Below are positions 1-7,671 of a stretch of 64,000 nucleotides of DNA, piece after piece. Source of the stretch: an uncultured Eubacteriales bacterium (GTDB taxonomy: Bacteria > Bacillota > Clostridia > Christensenellales > Borkfalkiaceae). Both the position numbers and the translations under genes were made by a program. The notes below the pieces were generated by a model that was given only the letters and a program-made list of their open reading frames with translations, did no database searches and had not been told where the DNA came from. Numbering within the stretch: the first letter of the stretch is position 1; every line of letters starts with the position of its first letter. The stretch is taken from contig UQPN01000002.1 of assembly GCA_900542935.1 (NCBI GenBank), positions 56,762-120,761 of the forward strand. The letters run 5' to 3'.

Positions 1-255
1 CCGCAGCGATTCAAGGCGTTTCAGCGCGCTGTACAAAGTAGGCTGCTTGATGGAATACAAGCCGCCCGTTTTGCTTTCGATTTCGCTTAAAATATCATAT
101 CCGTATTTGTCGCCGTCGTATAAACTGCGCAGAATAATCGTATTGATGTGTCCGCGGATTAAATCGGAGCTGATAGACATGCCGCCTTCTTCTCCGCCTG
201 TAATCTTATCGTAATCGTATTCCGATTCGTCGAATGTTTCTTTTATGTCGCTCAC
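1..255 (-). CDS. PadR family transcriptional regulator (N-terminal part, cut by window edge)
   Basis: The 85 visible codons encode an acidic N-terminus followed by a winged-helix core with the PadR hallmarks: DLIRGHINTIILRSL, then YGYDILSEIE, then PTLYSALKRLESL. PadR proteins are dimeric DNA-binding repressors, often controlling transporters or stress genes and their own promoter. I chose the GTG at 255 because GGGGAGG (complement of 264-270) sits eight bases upstream; an internal ATG at 180 would give a more typical PadR start but has no clear ribosome site. Palindromic operators lie just upstream (288-372). The C-terminal dimerisation part is outside the window, so target and ligand cannot be inferred. 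Confidence 0.85.
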   Translation of the reverse strand, partial: MSDIKETFDESEYDYDKITGGEEGGMSISSDLIRGHINTIILRSLYDGDKYGYDILSEIESKTGGLYSIKQPTLYSALKRLESLR

Positions 256-287
256 GCGATAAACCTCCCCGATAGTGCTTTATTGCT

Positions 288-316
288 ATGCCTGACACAA
301 TAATTACGTCAGACAT
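288..316. promoter_or_regulatory. Palindromic operator upstream of padR
   Basis: A 29-bp inverted repeat with arms ATGCCTGAC and GTCAGACAT (8 of 9 positions complementary) around an 11-bp AT-rich centre. The ATG...CAT outer bases resemble known PadR-family operators. It lies about 33 bp upstream of the padR start, where autorepression is expected. The binding protein is an inference from position. Confidence 0.55.
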
Positions 317-347
317 AGTACAAAAACCTCAAAAATTACTTCGCCAC

Positions 348-372
348 ACATAATTATTATGTCTGTCGTAAT
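348..372. promoter_or_regulatory. Second operator-like repeat in the padR/thioesterase intergenic region
   Basis: ACATAATTATTATGT (348-362, near-palindrome) is followed by a copy of ATGTCTGWCGTAAT at 359-372; the same 14-mer occurs on the other strand at 303-316, and a shorter relative (ATGTCGTAAAT) at 438-448. Repeated half-sites suggest cooperative binding, probably by the adjacent PadR protein. The rest of 373-578 is AT-rich and shows no gene. Confidence 0.45.
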
Positions 373-578
373 AGTTTGTGCGCCTTGATTTGTCCGTTTC
401 CGGTACAAAAAAGGGCATAAAAACATAAATAATCTGTATGTCGTAAATATTATATCACATCAAAAAGTAATTGTCAACGATACACGGGCAGAATTGAACA
501 ATTGTACATAAAATTTCGCAAAAAAATGCAAAATCGGGCGAAATTTGCGGGAAATATTTTTTTCGCGCCTTCGGCGAG

Positions 579-607
579 TTGACTTTTTTCTTTTTTCACT
601 GTATAAT
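579..607 (+). promoter_or_regulatory. Housekeeping promoter of the thioesterase operon
   Basis: TTGACT (579-584), a 17-bp spacer, and TATAAT (602-607) make a near-consensus sigma-A promoter. The expected transcription start (about 613-615) is only two to four bases before the ATG at 617, so the transcript would be essentially leaderless. Confidence 0.8.
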
Positions 608-616
608 AAAACCGAT

Positions 617-1426
617 ATGGCACATTACAGATGCGAAGAATCTTATAAAACCGATTTTTGCGACGTGGACTTCAAGGACGAGCTGAAGATTTCCGCGCTT
701 TTGTCGCGCTTTGAAAGCATCGCTTCGAAGAGCGCGGACGAGCTGGAATTCGGCTATAAGTATCTGAAAGAACGCGGCTATGCTTTTTTTCTTGCGGAAA
801 TCCGCTGCGTGCTTTCCCGCGCCGTGCCGCTGTACGAAACGCTTTCGCTTCGCACGTGGCCCACGCCGCCGTCTTACGTCGTATTCGGCAGAGAATACGA
901 AGGGTATGCAGAAAGCGGAGAAAAAATTTTGTCCGCTACGTCCCGCTGGTGCGCGGTGGATTTTTCCACGGGGAAACTTCTTACCCCCAAAGCGTTTCCG
1001 GAACAGGATTATCGCAACGCGGAAATTTACGATCCCGCAAAGTCCGGCGCTCCGCAGACGAAAACCGCGAAACTGTCCGCGGGGGAAGGCGAGAAGAAAT
1101 TTTCGATTAAAATCGCAAATTCCGAATACGATCACAACATGCACGTCAACAACACGCATTATGCCGATTATTGTCTGAATTGCTTTTCCGTCGCCGAACT
1201 TGCCGATAAATACGTAAACTCGTTTTCTATCGCTTACGTCAAACAGTGCAAAGAGGGCGAAACGCTGTCTTTTTACCGCAAGGACGAGGCGGATTTTTCC
1301 GTGATCGGCGGCTTTAACGAACAGGGCGAAAACGTCGTACGCGCCGAATTTTCCTTTGCGAAGCGCGGCGCGCGGCAAGAAAAGGTGCAAATCGGCGGCG
1401 AAACAAGCGGCGGTAACGCGCAATGA
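617..1426 (+). CDS. Acyl-ACP thioesterase (FatA/TesA family)
   Basis: This 269-residue protein resembles bacterial acyl-ACP thioesterases, which hydrolyse acyl-ACP to free fatty acid and ACP. It shows a tandem hot-dog layout: an N-terminal half with AHYRCEESYKTDFCDVD and LRTWPTPP, and a C-terminal half with the characteristic DHNMHVNNTHYADYCLN segment. ATG 617 is the only plausible start near the family's N-terminus; no ribosome site precedes it, and the promoter's -10 box ends only nine bases upstream. Its TGA overlaps the next ATG (ATGA), so translation is probably coupled to the ArgJ-like gene. A role in lipid remodelling or fatty acid release is inferred from family membership only. Confidence 0.85.
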   Translation: MAHYRCEESYKTDFCDVDFKDELKISALLSRFESIASKSADELEFGYKYLKERGYAFFLAEIRCVLSRAVPLYETLSLRTWPTPPSYVVFGREYEGYAESGEKILSATSRWCAVDFSTGKLLTPKAFPEQDYRNAEIYDPAKSGAPQTKTAKLSAGEGEKKFSIKIANSEYDHNMHVNNTHYADYCLNCFSVAELADKYVNSFSIAYVKQCKEGETLSFYRKDEADFSVIGGFNEQGENVVRAEFSFAKRGARQEKVQIGGETSGGNAQ

Positions 1427-2574
1427 GAAAAAACGGCGTCGCAAGAACTTTCGAGCCGCTCGGCGAATGTGCCGTGCTTGCAAGCGGTTTTACAAGGGAA
1501 AAGCCCGCGTTCAGCAGGCTGGCGCCGCCGGGCGCCGTGTATTGCCGTCCGCCGGCGGAATCGGCTTATATCACGGGCGGAAATTTGCAAAAGCCGTATT
1601 TTCACGCGCTGTCCGAAACGGCGGCTAAAAAAGATAAGGCGAAAGCGGTTTTATTTTTAAACGGCGCGGAAAAGCCTTTTTCCGCAAAAGAAAAGGAAAC
1701 GTGCGAAAAGTATCTCAAAGAACTTTTTTGCGATTTGAAAATCGGCAAAAACGAACTGGCGATTTTTACGAACGATTCTTCTCCGTCGCAAACGATTTCC
1801 CGCCGCTATAAAATTTCCGTCGGCGGTTACCCGTGCGAAATCGATTTTCTTCTGCGCGTTTCCGCCGGCGGATTTACGGGCGAAAAAACGGTCGGCGGCG
1901 AAAATACGGAAGTTTCGTATCGTCAGCTTTTAATCCTTACCGACGCGCGCATATCCTCGCCTATGCTTTTGAAAATGCTGAAAAGCCTGTATGCCGATCC
2001 GCTCGGCTGCACGGGCGATTCCGCAGACGGCGGACTTTTCGACGCCGCGGCGTTTTTATCCGGGTGCGGCGCCGAAAATTATCCGATCGATCGCGCCGAC
2101 GCCGAGTACGGCAAAGCTTTCCGTCTGATTCGTTCGGCGCTGACCGATTTTTTGGCGTTCGCGGCGGAATCGTGCGGAGAAAAACTGATAACGGCGGAAG
2201 TGCGCGGAGCGAAATCCGCGCGGGAGGCTGTCGGAGCGGCAACGTCGTTCGCGCGGCGTAATTCCGTAGCCGAATCTTTGAAACGCGGGCGGCTGAATCC
2301 GTACGCCGTGCTCGAAGCAATCGGCGCCGCGGGGTTTGCGTCGGCGGAAACGGCAAACGTGTATCTGACGTCGGAAACGGGAAAAATCTGCGTGGTGTAC
2401 GAAGGCAAGCCGCTTTTTCCGGCAACGGAAGCGCAACGCACGGTTCTGAAAGGCGGCAACGCGAAAATTCTCGCGGAGCTCGGCGCCGGAAATTATTCGG
2501 CTTCCGCCTGTATTTTTATCAGACAAGAAACGGAACAAAATCAAAAAACGGAACAAAATCAAGTAAATATATAG
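1423..2574 (+). CDS. Divergent ArgJ-like protein (glutamate N-acetyltransferase fold, probably not autoprocessing)
   Basis: This 383-residue protein can be aligned by eye with ArgJ (ornithine/glutamate N-acetyltransferase). LTDA at about 172-175 matches the TTDA that follows ArgJ's cleavage motif, GDSADGGLFDAAAFLSG (198-214) matches the DGDTSTNDTV..ASG block, and VRGAKSAREA with NSVAESLKRGRLNPYAVLEAIGAAG-like order (260-304) matches the C-terminal half. However, the ATML tetrad holding ArgJ's nucleophilic threonine is replaced by SYRQ, and PNWGR-type residues have decayed. It may therefore be a non-cleaving paralogue with another role. No other arg gene is nearby. The C-terminus ends in an imperfect TEQNQ duplication. 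The family assignment is my reading and needs a profile search. Confidence 0.5.
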   Translation: MRKNGVARTFEPLGECAVLASGFTREKPAFSRLAPPGAVYCRPPAESAYITGGNLQKPYFHALSETAAKKDKAKAVLFLNGAEKPFSAKEKETCEKYLKELFCDLKIGKNELAIFTNDSSPSQTISRRYKISVGGYPCEIDFLLRVSAGGFTGEKTVGGENTEVSYRQLLILTDARISSPMLLKMLKSLYADPLGCTGDSADGGLFDAAAFLSGCGAENYPIDRADAEYGKAFRLIRSALTDFLAFAAESCGEKLITAEVRGAKSAREAVGAATSFARRNSVAESLKRGRLNPYAVLEAIGAAGFASAETANVYLTSETGKICVVYEGKPLFPATEAQRTVLKGGNAKILAELGAGNYSASACIFIRQETEQNQKTEQNQVNI

Positions 2575-2591
2575 GAGATAACAAGAAAACG

Positions 2592-3233
2592 ATGGATGTT
2601 TTATATGAAGAAAGCGCGGTGAGCGCCAACGCGCCGAAAGTAGAAAAGCGCTATAAGGTAATCAATATTATTTCTAAATTTTTCGGCGCGCTCGCGGTAA
2701 TTTTCGCCGTCATTTTTCTTTTCAATCTGCTCACGTTTTTATTTTCGTTCAAAGCGATGAAAGCGGAGGACAGAGGATCGGCGATCGCCCTGCTTATTTT
2801 TCTGCTGTTTATGCTTTTTCTGTTCGGCGGACCGTGGCTCGCGTGTTTTCTTTTAAAGCGCCGGATCAATCTCAGCTACGATTACACGTTCGTTTCGGGC
2901 GAACTTCGCATCTCCAGAGTTTACAACGTCAATCGCCGCAAATTTTTGTACAGAATCGAAGCGGAAAGCATCTTAAAACTCGGCGACGCCGACGCTCCGT
3001 CGTTTGAGCGCGTCTGCGCCGATCCGTCGGTGAAACAAATCGTGTGCACGCCGAACGCGGAACCCGCCAAAGGCAAATTCTTTTTGTATATCCAGACGAG
3101 CGAGCCCGTCGGCAAACGCGTTTATGTTCTCGAATGCCGCGAAGAACTGCTTGTCAATATCCTGAAATTCGTCAAGCGCGGAATTCTTGAAAGCGATTAC
3201 GTCATGCAGGATAAAAAACAGGCGCAGCGCTGA
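2592..3233 (+). CDS. Membrane protein of unknown function (two TM helices, DUF6106-like)
   Basis: The 213-residue product has a short cytosolic N-terminus, two hydrophobic helices (about residues 31-52 and 64-86) separated by a charged KAMKAEDRGS loop, and a basic LKRR stop. A soluble C-terminal domain rich in beta-like segments follows (YDYTFVSGELRISRVYN). This resembles the uncharacterised clostridial DUF6106 family, but the match is from memory. AGGAG lies about 15 bases before the ATG, a rather long spacing. It sits between the ArgJ-like gene and the cysteine desulfurase in a tightly spaced operon. No catalytic motif is visible. Confidence 0.6.
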   Translation: MDVLYEESAVSANAPKVEKRYKVINIISKFFGALAVIFAVIFLFNLLTFLFSFKAMKAEDRGSAIALLIFLLFMLFLFGGPWLACFLLKRRINLSYDYTFVSGELRISRVYNVNRRKFLYRIEAESILKLGDADAPSFERVCADPSVKQIVCTPNAEPAKGKFFLYIQTSEPVGKRVYVLECREELLVNILKFVKRGILESDYVMQDKKQAQR

Positions 3234-3262
3234 AAAAAATTATCCGGAGCAATAAGCAAAAC

Positions 3263-4399
3263 ATGCAGACGATTTATATGGATAACGCCGCCACCACGCA
3301 ACCTTGCGGCGAAAGCGTTGCGCGTGCGGAACAATACCTGAAAGAAAACTATTTCAATCCTTCGGCGATGTATAAAGAGGGGTTTGCGCTTTCGCGCGAA
3401 CTGAAAGCCGCCCGCGAAAAACTGGTTTCGTACGTTGCCGATACCGCTTCGTACGATTTAACGTTTACTTCCTGCGGCACCGAAGCGGATAACACGGCGG
3501 TGTTCGGCTATGCCCGGCGGGGCAACGCGGTAACTTCGGCGGGCGAACATTCGGCGATTCTGGCTCCGTTTGCCGAACTGAAAAACAGAAACGTCGCGGA
3601 AACGCGCTTTGCTCCGTTGGAAGCGGACGGGCGTGTGAACGTCGGAAAACTGCTGGAACTGGTGGACGAAAAAACAACGTTCGTTTCCGTCATGCACGTC
3701 AATAACGAAACGGGCGCGATAAACGATATCAACGCCGTTGCGAAAAAAGTCAAAGAAAAAAATCCCCGCGTCGTGTTTCACAGCGACGGCGTGCAGGGCT
3801 TCGGAAAAATTCCGTTCCGCCTCGGCAAAGAGGTGGATTTATATTCGCTCAGCGCGCATAAAATCGGCGGGCTCAAAGGCACGGGCGCGCTGATCCGTAA
3901 AAAAACGTTGCCGATCCGCCCGTATCTTTTCGGCGGCGGACAGGAAAACGGCTGGCGCAGCGGCACCGAAAACGTGTTCGGCGTCAAAACGCTGGAATAT
4001 GCGGCGGAAAAGAAATTTTCTTCGCTTGCAGCGGATTACGAACGCCTTGCTTCGTATCGAGAATCGCTCTGGTCGGCGCTTGATCCGGGGATTTTCGTCC
4101 GCATCTCTCCCAAAGACGGCACGCCGTATATTTTAACGGTTTCCGCCCGCGGACTCCGCGGCGAAATTCTTCTGCATCTCGCCGACGATCGAGGTTTGAT
4201 TATAGGCACCGGCTCCGCATGTTCGTCCAACGAAAAATCCCGTTATTCGCATGTCGTTCTCGCCTGCGGATACGATAAAATCACGGCGGACGGCGTTCTC
4301 CGCCTGAGTTTTTCTCCCTCAACGACAAAAGAGGAAACCGAGCGCGCCGCGCAGATTCTGAACGCCTGCGCCCGCGAACTTCTCGAACGCACGAAATAA
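3263..4399 (+). CDS. Cysteine desulfurase (NifS/IscS family), probable ThiI partner
   Basis: This PLP-dependent enzyme transfers sulfur from L-cysteine to an acceptor cysteine. The 378 residues have the class V aminotransferase layout: MDNAATT at the N-terminus, HSDGVQGFGK, the PLP lysine in SAHK (K200), and the persulfide cysteine in GSACSS (C320). C320 lies in a short loop without the long insertion typical of group I IscS. Its immediate neighbour is thiI, 23 bp downstream, an arrangement like Bacillus nifZ-thiI, so the likely role is to load ThiI with persulfide for 4-thiouridine in tRNA. No iron-sulfur scaffold gene is adjacent, which favours the dedicated tRNA role over general cluster assembly. 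Confidence 0.9.
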   Translation: MQTIYMDNAATTQPCGESVARAEQYLKENYFNPSAMYKEGFALSRELKAAREKLVSYVADTASYDLTFTSCGTEADNTAVFGYARRGNAVTSAGEHSAILAPFAELKNRNVAETRFAPLEADGRVNVGKLLELVDEKTTFVSVMHVNNETGAINDINAVAKKVKEKNPRVVFHSDGVQGFGKIPFRLGKEVDLYSLSAHKIGGLKGTGALIRKKTLPIRPYLFGGGQENGWRSGTENVFGVKTLEYAAEKKFSSLAADYERLASYRESLWSALDPGIFVRISPKDGTPYILTVSARGLRGEILLHLADDRGLIIGTGSACSSNEKSRYSHVVLACGYDKITADGVLRLSFSPSTTKEETERAAQILNACARELLERTK

Positions 4400-4422
4400 A
4401 AACAATACAACGGATTTACGCT

Positions 4423-5577
4423 ATGCAAAAAGTTATCATCATCAAATACGCGGAATTATTTTTAAAAGGCAAAAACAAAGGCTACTTCGAACAGATGTTT
4501 TTCGTGAACATCGAACGCGCGCTGAAAGGATACAAGCACACCTTGCGCCGCCCGAGCGGCAGGTACATCGTGGCGGATTTTAATGAAGCGGAAGAGGAAA
4601 ACATTCTCGCCGCGCTGAAAAAAGTTTTCGGCGCGCATACGCTTTCCGCCGGGTACGAAACGTCGTCGTCGCTTGAAGATATTTTCGAAGCGGCAAAATC
4701 GCTCGCGCCCGAAAACGGCACGTTCAAGGTAGAATCGCATCGCGGCGATAAAAAGTATCCGCTTACTTCCATCGAAATTTCCCGTGAAATCGGCGGCAGA
4801 TTACTGGAAGCGTTCCCGGCTCTTTCCGTAGACGTGCATACGCCGCAGCATATTATCCGCGTGGACGTAAGGGAAAACGGCGCGGCGCTTGTCAGCGGCA
4901 AAGACGAAGCGGGCGCGGGCGGCATGCCCGTCGGCACGGGCGGCAAAGGTCTGCTTTTAATTTCGGGCGGCATCGATTCTCCCGTGGCGGGGTACATGAT
5001 GGCGAAACGCGGCATGAAAGTGGATTGCCTGCATTTCAACAGTTATCCTTATACCAACGAACAGGCGAAAGAAAAGGTGGTCGAACTGGCGAAAATTCTT
5101 TCGGAATATACGCTCGGCACAAAACTGAACGTGGTGTCGGTTACGCATATACAGGAAAAAATCCACGAAAAATGCGCGCCGGAACTGATGATAACGCTGC
5201 TTCGCCGCTTTATGTACCGCATCGCCGAACGCTATGCTAAAAAAATCGGCGCGCAGTGCCTGATTACGGGCGAAAGCCTCGGTCAGGTGGCAAGTCAGAC
5301 GATCGAAGGCATGACGTCCTCCAACGCCGTCGTAGAAAATCTGCCCGTTCTTCGCCCGCTTGTCGGGTTCGATAAAAACGAAATCATCGAACGTTCGGTA
5401 AAAATCGGCGCCTACGAAACTTCTATTTTGCCCTACGAAGATTGCTGTACGGTATTTCTTCCCGATTTTCCCGCCATCCGCCCGAAGCTTTCTTTCATCG
5501 AATCGGAAGAAAGCAAACTCAACGTCGAAGAGCTGATAGAAGAGGCGCTTTCCACGCTTGAGGTAATTTCGCTTTGA
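4423..5577 (+). CDS. thiI: tRNA 4-thiouridine synthase ThiI
   Basis: ThiI adenylates U8 of tRNA and transfers sulfur to give 4-thiouridine. The 384-residue protein has an N-terminal ferredoxin-like/THUMP region (residues 1 to about 165, containing GRYIVADF and HTPQHIIRVDVRE), then the PP-loop SGGIDSPVAGYMMAKRG from about residue 181, and a late PYEDCCTVFLPDFPAIRP segment typical of the Firmicute form. The C-terminal rhodanese domain of the E. coli enzyme is absent, as in Bacillus, where a dedicated desulfurase supplies sulfur; that gene lies immediately upstream. The TGA stop overlaps the TTG start of the next gene. Confidence 0.95.
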   Translation: MQKVIIIKYAELFLKGKNKGYFEQMFFVNIERALKGYKHTLRRPSGRYIVADFNEAEEENILAALKKVFGAHTLSAGYETSSSLEDIFEAAKSLAPENGTFKVESHRGDKKYPLTSIEISREIGGRLLEAFPALSVDVHTPQHIIRVDVRENGAALVSGKDEAGAGGMPVGTGGKGLLLISGGIDSPVAGYMMAKRGMKVDCLHFNSYPYTNEQAKEKVVELAKILSEYTLGTKLNVVSVTHIQEKIHEKCAPELMITLLRRFMYRIAERYAKKIGAQCLITGESLGQVASQTIEGMTSSNAVVENLPVLRPLVGFDKNEIIERSVKIGAYETSILPYEDCCTVFLPDFPAIRPKLSFIESEESKLNVEELIEEALSTLEVISL

Positions 5578-5984
5578 CGGCGCCCGTTTTCCGCGGTTAC
5601 CGTTGCCGTATTTCGCTACTCACGGAAGCGGACGGAAAAAAATCCGTGCTTTCGAAATGCGGAACCCTGCAAACAGACGATTGCGGCGGCGTGATTCTTT
5701 CTTACGAAAGCGCGGACGACGCGGGCAGTTTCTTTACGGACGGCAAACGGGCAAGCTGGCGCCGCAACGGAGAAATGAGCGCTTTATTTCTCTTCGAAGA
5801 GGGAAATATCACGAAAGGTACGTTCGGTCCGGACGGACTGAACGGAGAATTACGGATAAAAACGCATAAAATCGCACTGAAACAACAGAAAGACGTTGTT
5901 TCCGCGGAAGTCGTTTATACGCTCGTTTTCGATTACGGCGAGCAGAAAATGAAAGTAAAACTTTGCGCGCGGCTTCTTGAATAG
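5574..5984 (+). CDS. DUF1934-like beta-barrel protein
   Basis: This 136-residue protein starts with TTG overlapping the thiI stop (TTGA), which suggests translational coupling. It is predicted to be mostly beta strand (FRGYRCRISLLTEADGKK, VILSYES, LFLFEEGNITKGTFG, VVYTLVFDYGEQKMKVKL). Length and pattern fit the DUF1934 (YwiB-like) family of small calycin-type barrels found in Firmicutes. Their biochemical role is not established. The fold call is mine from strand pattern; no ligand residues can be named. Confidence 0.6.
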   Translation: MTAPVFRGYRCRISLLTEADGKKSVLSKCGTLQTDDCGGVILSYESADDAGSFFTDGKRASWRRNGEMSALFLFEEGNITKGTFGPDGLNGELRIKTHKIALKQQKDVVSAEVVYTLVFDYGEQKMKVKLCARLLE

Positions 5985-6052
5985 TAGTCCGAAAAAGCAG
6001 GCGCATAAAAATAAAAAAACGTTCGTTACGAAAAGATAAAGGAGAAATACAA

Positions 6053-7555
6053 GTGGACAGAGCGGAAGCTATCAAGCAATGGAGGATAGAATTTGCAGGA
6101 TTTTTAAACGCAATCGGCATCGTGTCGTTGCGAACGCTCGGCAGATATGTCGGCGTACCGCAGGCAACCGCAAGAAAAAAAGGAGAGCTGGTCGATTGTA
6201 TTCTGGCAATCGTTTCGGGCGAACGCCTTCCCGCGGCGAAAAGCAACCGCGGCGCGCCCGTAAAAGAAGATTTCGTCGATCCCGCCATTTTATCCGGGCT
6301 GGATGAACTCAATTTTAAACGCGCGGCAATCGAAGTGGATTACGGCGAAGAGGCAACGGAAGAGAACAACGCCTGTTTCAGCGGCACGCAACCGTCCGAT
6401 TCGCTCGTTCTGAGTGCCAAAAATCAGGATCCCGCCTATTACGATCGCGCGGTGTTCTGCGGCGAATTAACCACGCTGTCGGGCAGTTATTGCGTTAAAA
6501 TTACGGAACCGCGCGAATTGTTGGGCGAAAAAGCGGTGATTTCTTCGAAAAACGTAGAGCTTTCCGGCGCGCGCACGGGCGATAAGCTCACGTTTCACGC
6601 CGGGAAACAGGCGGGATTTTATATCGTAGCCGAAGTGCTTTCCGTCAATGCGGTGCTTCCCGGTACGCTTTTTGATAATTTCGACAGGGCAGACGCGGTT
6701 TATCCGTGCGAAAAACTGCTTTCTTTCGAATCGGACGGAAATCTTCTTTTAAAATATTTCGTAACGCTTTTTCCGGTGGGAAAAGGGCAGCGGGTGCTTG
6801 TATCCGGCGTGCCGAAATCGGGCAAAAGCACGCTCCTGCGCGAAATCGCCCGTTCCGCGGCGAAAAACGATGCCGAAATAAAAATCGTGGCGGGGCTGTG
6901 CGAACGCTCGCCCGAAACCATCGGCGAATGGCAGCGCGAATTTCCCGTGGCGGAAATCTATGCTTCCGGTTATTGCGACGAACCGGACGAGCAGATTTCG
7001 CAGGCGGAAAAAGCCTTGAAATGCGCCAAAGAATACGTTTGCGACGGCAAAAACGCGCTGCTTCTTTTCGACGATCTCAACGCTCTTGCGCGCGCGTTCA
7101 ACGAAACGGAGGAATCGGCGGGCGGCAGAACGCTGGCGGGCGGACTGGAAAGCAAAACGCTGCATTATCTCAAGAAATTTCTCGGTTCCGCGCGCAGGTT
7201 AAAATCGGGCGCTTCGCTCACGGTGTTCGCCGTGCTTTCCACCGAAACGGGTTCGCCGTTCGATGCGGTGCTTTCACAGGAACTGCTCGGCGTTTCATCG
7301 GCAACGTGGCAATTATCCGGCAATTTCCGCCGCGGCAAAACGGCGATTCCGGACGGCACGGCTTCGCACGTAGATAACGAGGAAAAGTTTTTGTCTGCGG
7401 AAGAATCGAAAACGCTGGATCGTCTGTTTTCCGTGGGGGCGGAAAAGACGTTTTCGGACGGAAAAGAAGAAATTCTGAAAGAAAGCGCTTCCGCGCAAGA
7501 TTTTTTAAGCCGTATTCTCGGCGGTAATCAGAAAGAATCGATGCGGAATGCATAA
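6053..7555 (+). CDS. Divergent Rho-like RNA-dependent ATPase
   Basis: The 500 residues follow Rho's domain order: a Rho_N/SAP-like helical segment (24-54, SLRTLGRYVGVPQ...KKGELVDCIL), an OB-type RNA-binding region (about 150-215, with SSKNVELSGARTGD matching Rho's SPSQIRRFGLRTGD), and a RecA-like core with Walker A GVPKSGKST (252-260) and Walker B LLLFDDLNALARAFN. The fixed Rho sequence DERPEEVTDM has become CERSPETIGEW, and the Q-loop DTGSRMDEVIFEEFKGTGN has become an ETGSPFDAVLSQELLG version that lacks the R and K residues. Motor function may be altered. GTG 6053 follows AAAGGAG. A terminator at 7571-7595 closes the operon. Whether the genome also has a canonical rho cannot be seen here. 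Confidence 0.75.
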   Translation: MDRAEAIKQWRIEFAGFLNAIGIVSLRTLGRYVGVPQATARKKGELVDCILAIVSGERLPAAKSNRGAPVKEDFVDPAILSGLDELNFKRAAIEVDYGEEATEENNACFSGTQPSDSLVLSAKNQDPAYYDRAVFCGELTTLSGSYCVKITEPRELLGEKAVISSKNVELSGARTGDKLTFHAGKQAGFYIVAEVLSVNAVLPGTLFDNFDRADAVYPCEKLLSFESDGNLLLKYFVTLFPVGKGQRVLVSGVPKSGKSTLLREIARSAAKNDAEIKIVAGLCERSPETIGEWQREFPVAEIYASGYCDEPDEQISQAEKALKCAKEYVCDGKNALLLFDDLNALARAFNETEESAGGRTLAGGLESKTLHYLKKFLGSARRLKSGASLTVFAVLSTETGSPFDAVLSQELLGVSSATWQLSGNFRRGKTAIPDGTASHVDNEEKFLSAEESKTLDRLFSVGAEKTFSDGKEEILKESASAQDFLSRILGGNQKESMRNA

Positions 7556-7570
7556 AAATAAGAATGTTTA

Positions 7571-7595
7571 AAACGCTTTTTGAGAAGCGTTTTTT
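7571..7595 (+). terminator. Intrinsic terminator after the Rho-like gene
   Basis: AAACGCTT (7571-7578) pairs with AAGCGTTT (7585-7592) around the loop TTTGAG, followed by a T run. It closes the 617-7555 operon. Confidence 0.85.
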
Positions 7596-7604
7596 ACTTT
7601 TCTG

Positions 7605-7613
7605 TGTTATACT
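7605..7613 (+). promoter_or_regulatory. Extended -10 promoter of the GH3 gene
   Basis: TGT followed by TATACT (7608-7613) forms an extended -10 element. No good -35 is placed 16-18 bp upstream, because that space is the preceding terminator's stem. The 5' leader would be about 50 nt. Confidence 0.55.
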
Positions 7614-7671
7614 ATAAACGCTCGTACGATTCCGTACAAAAAACAACCGGAATATCCGGGGAGGAAATACC

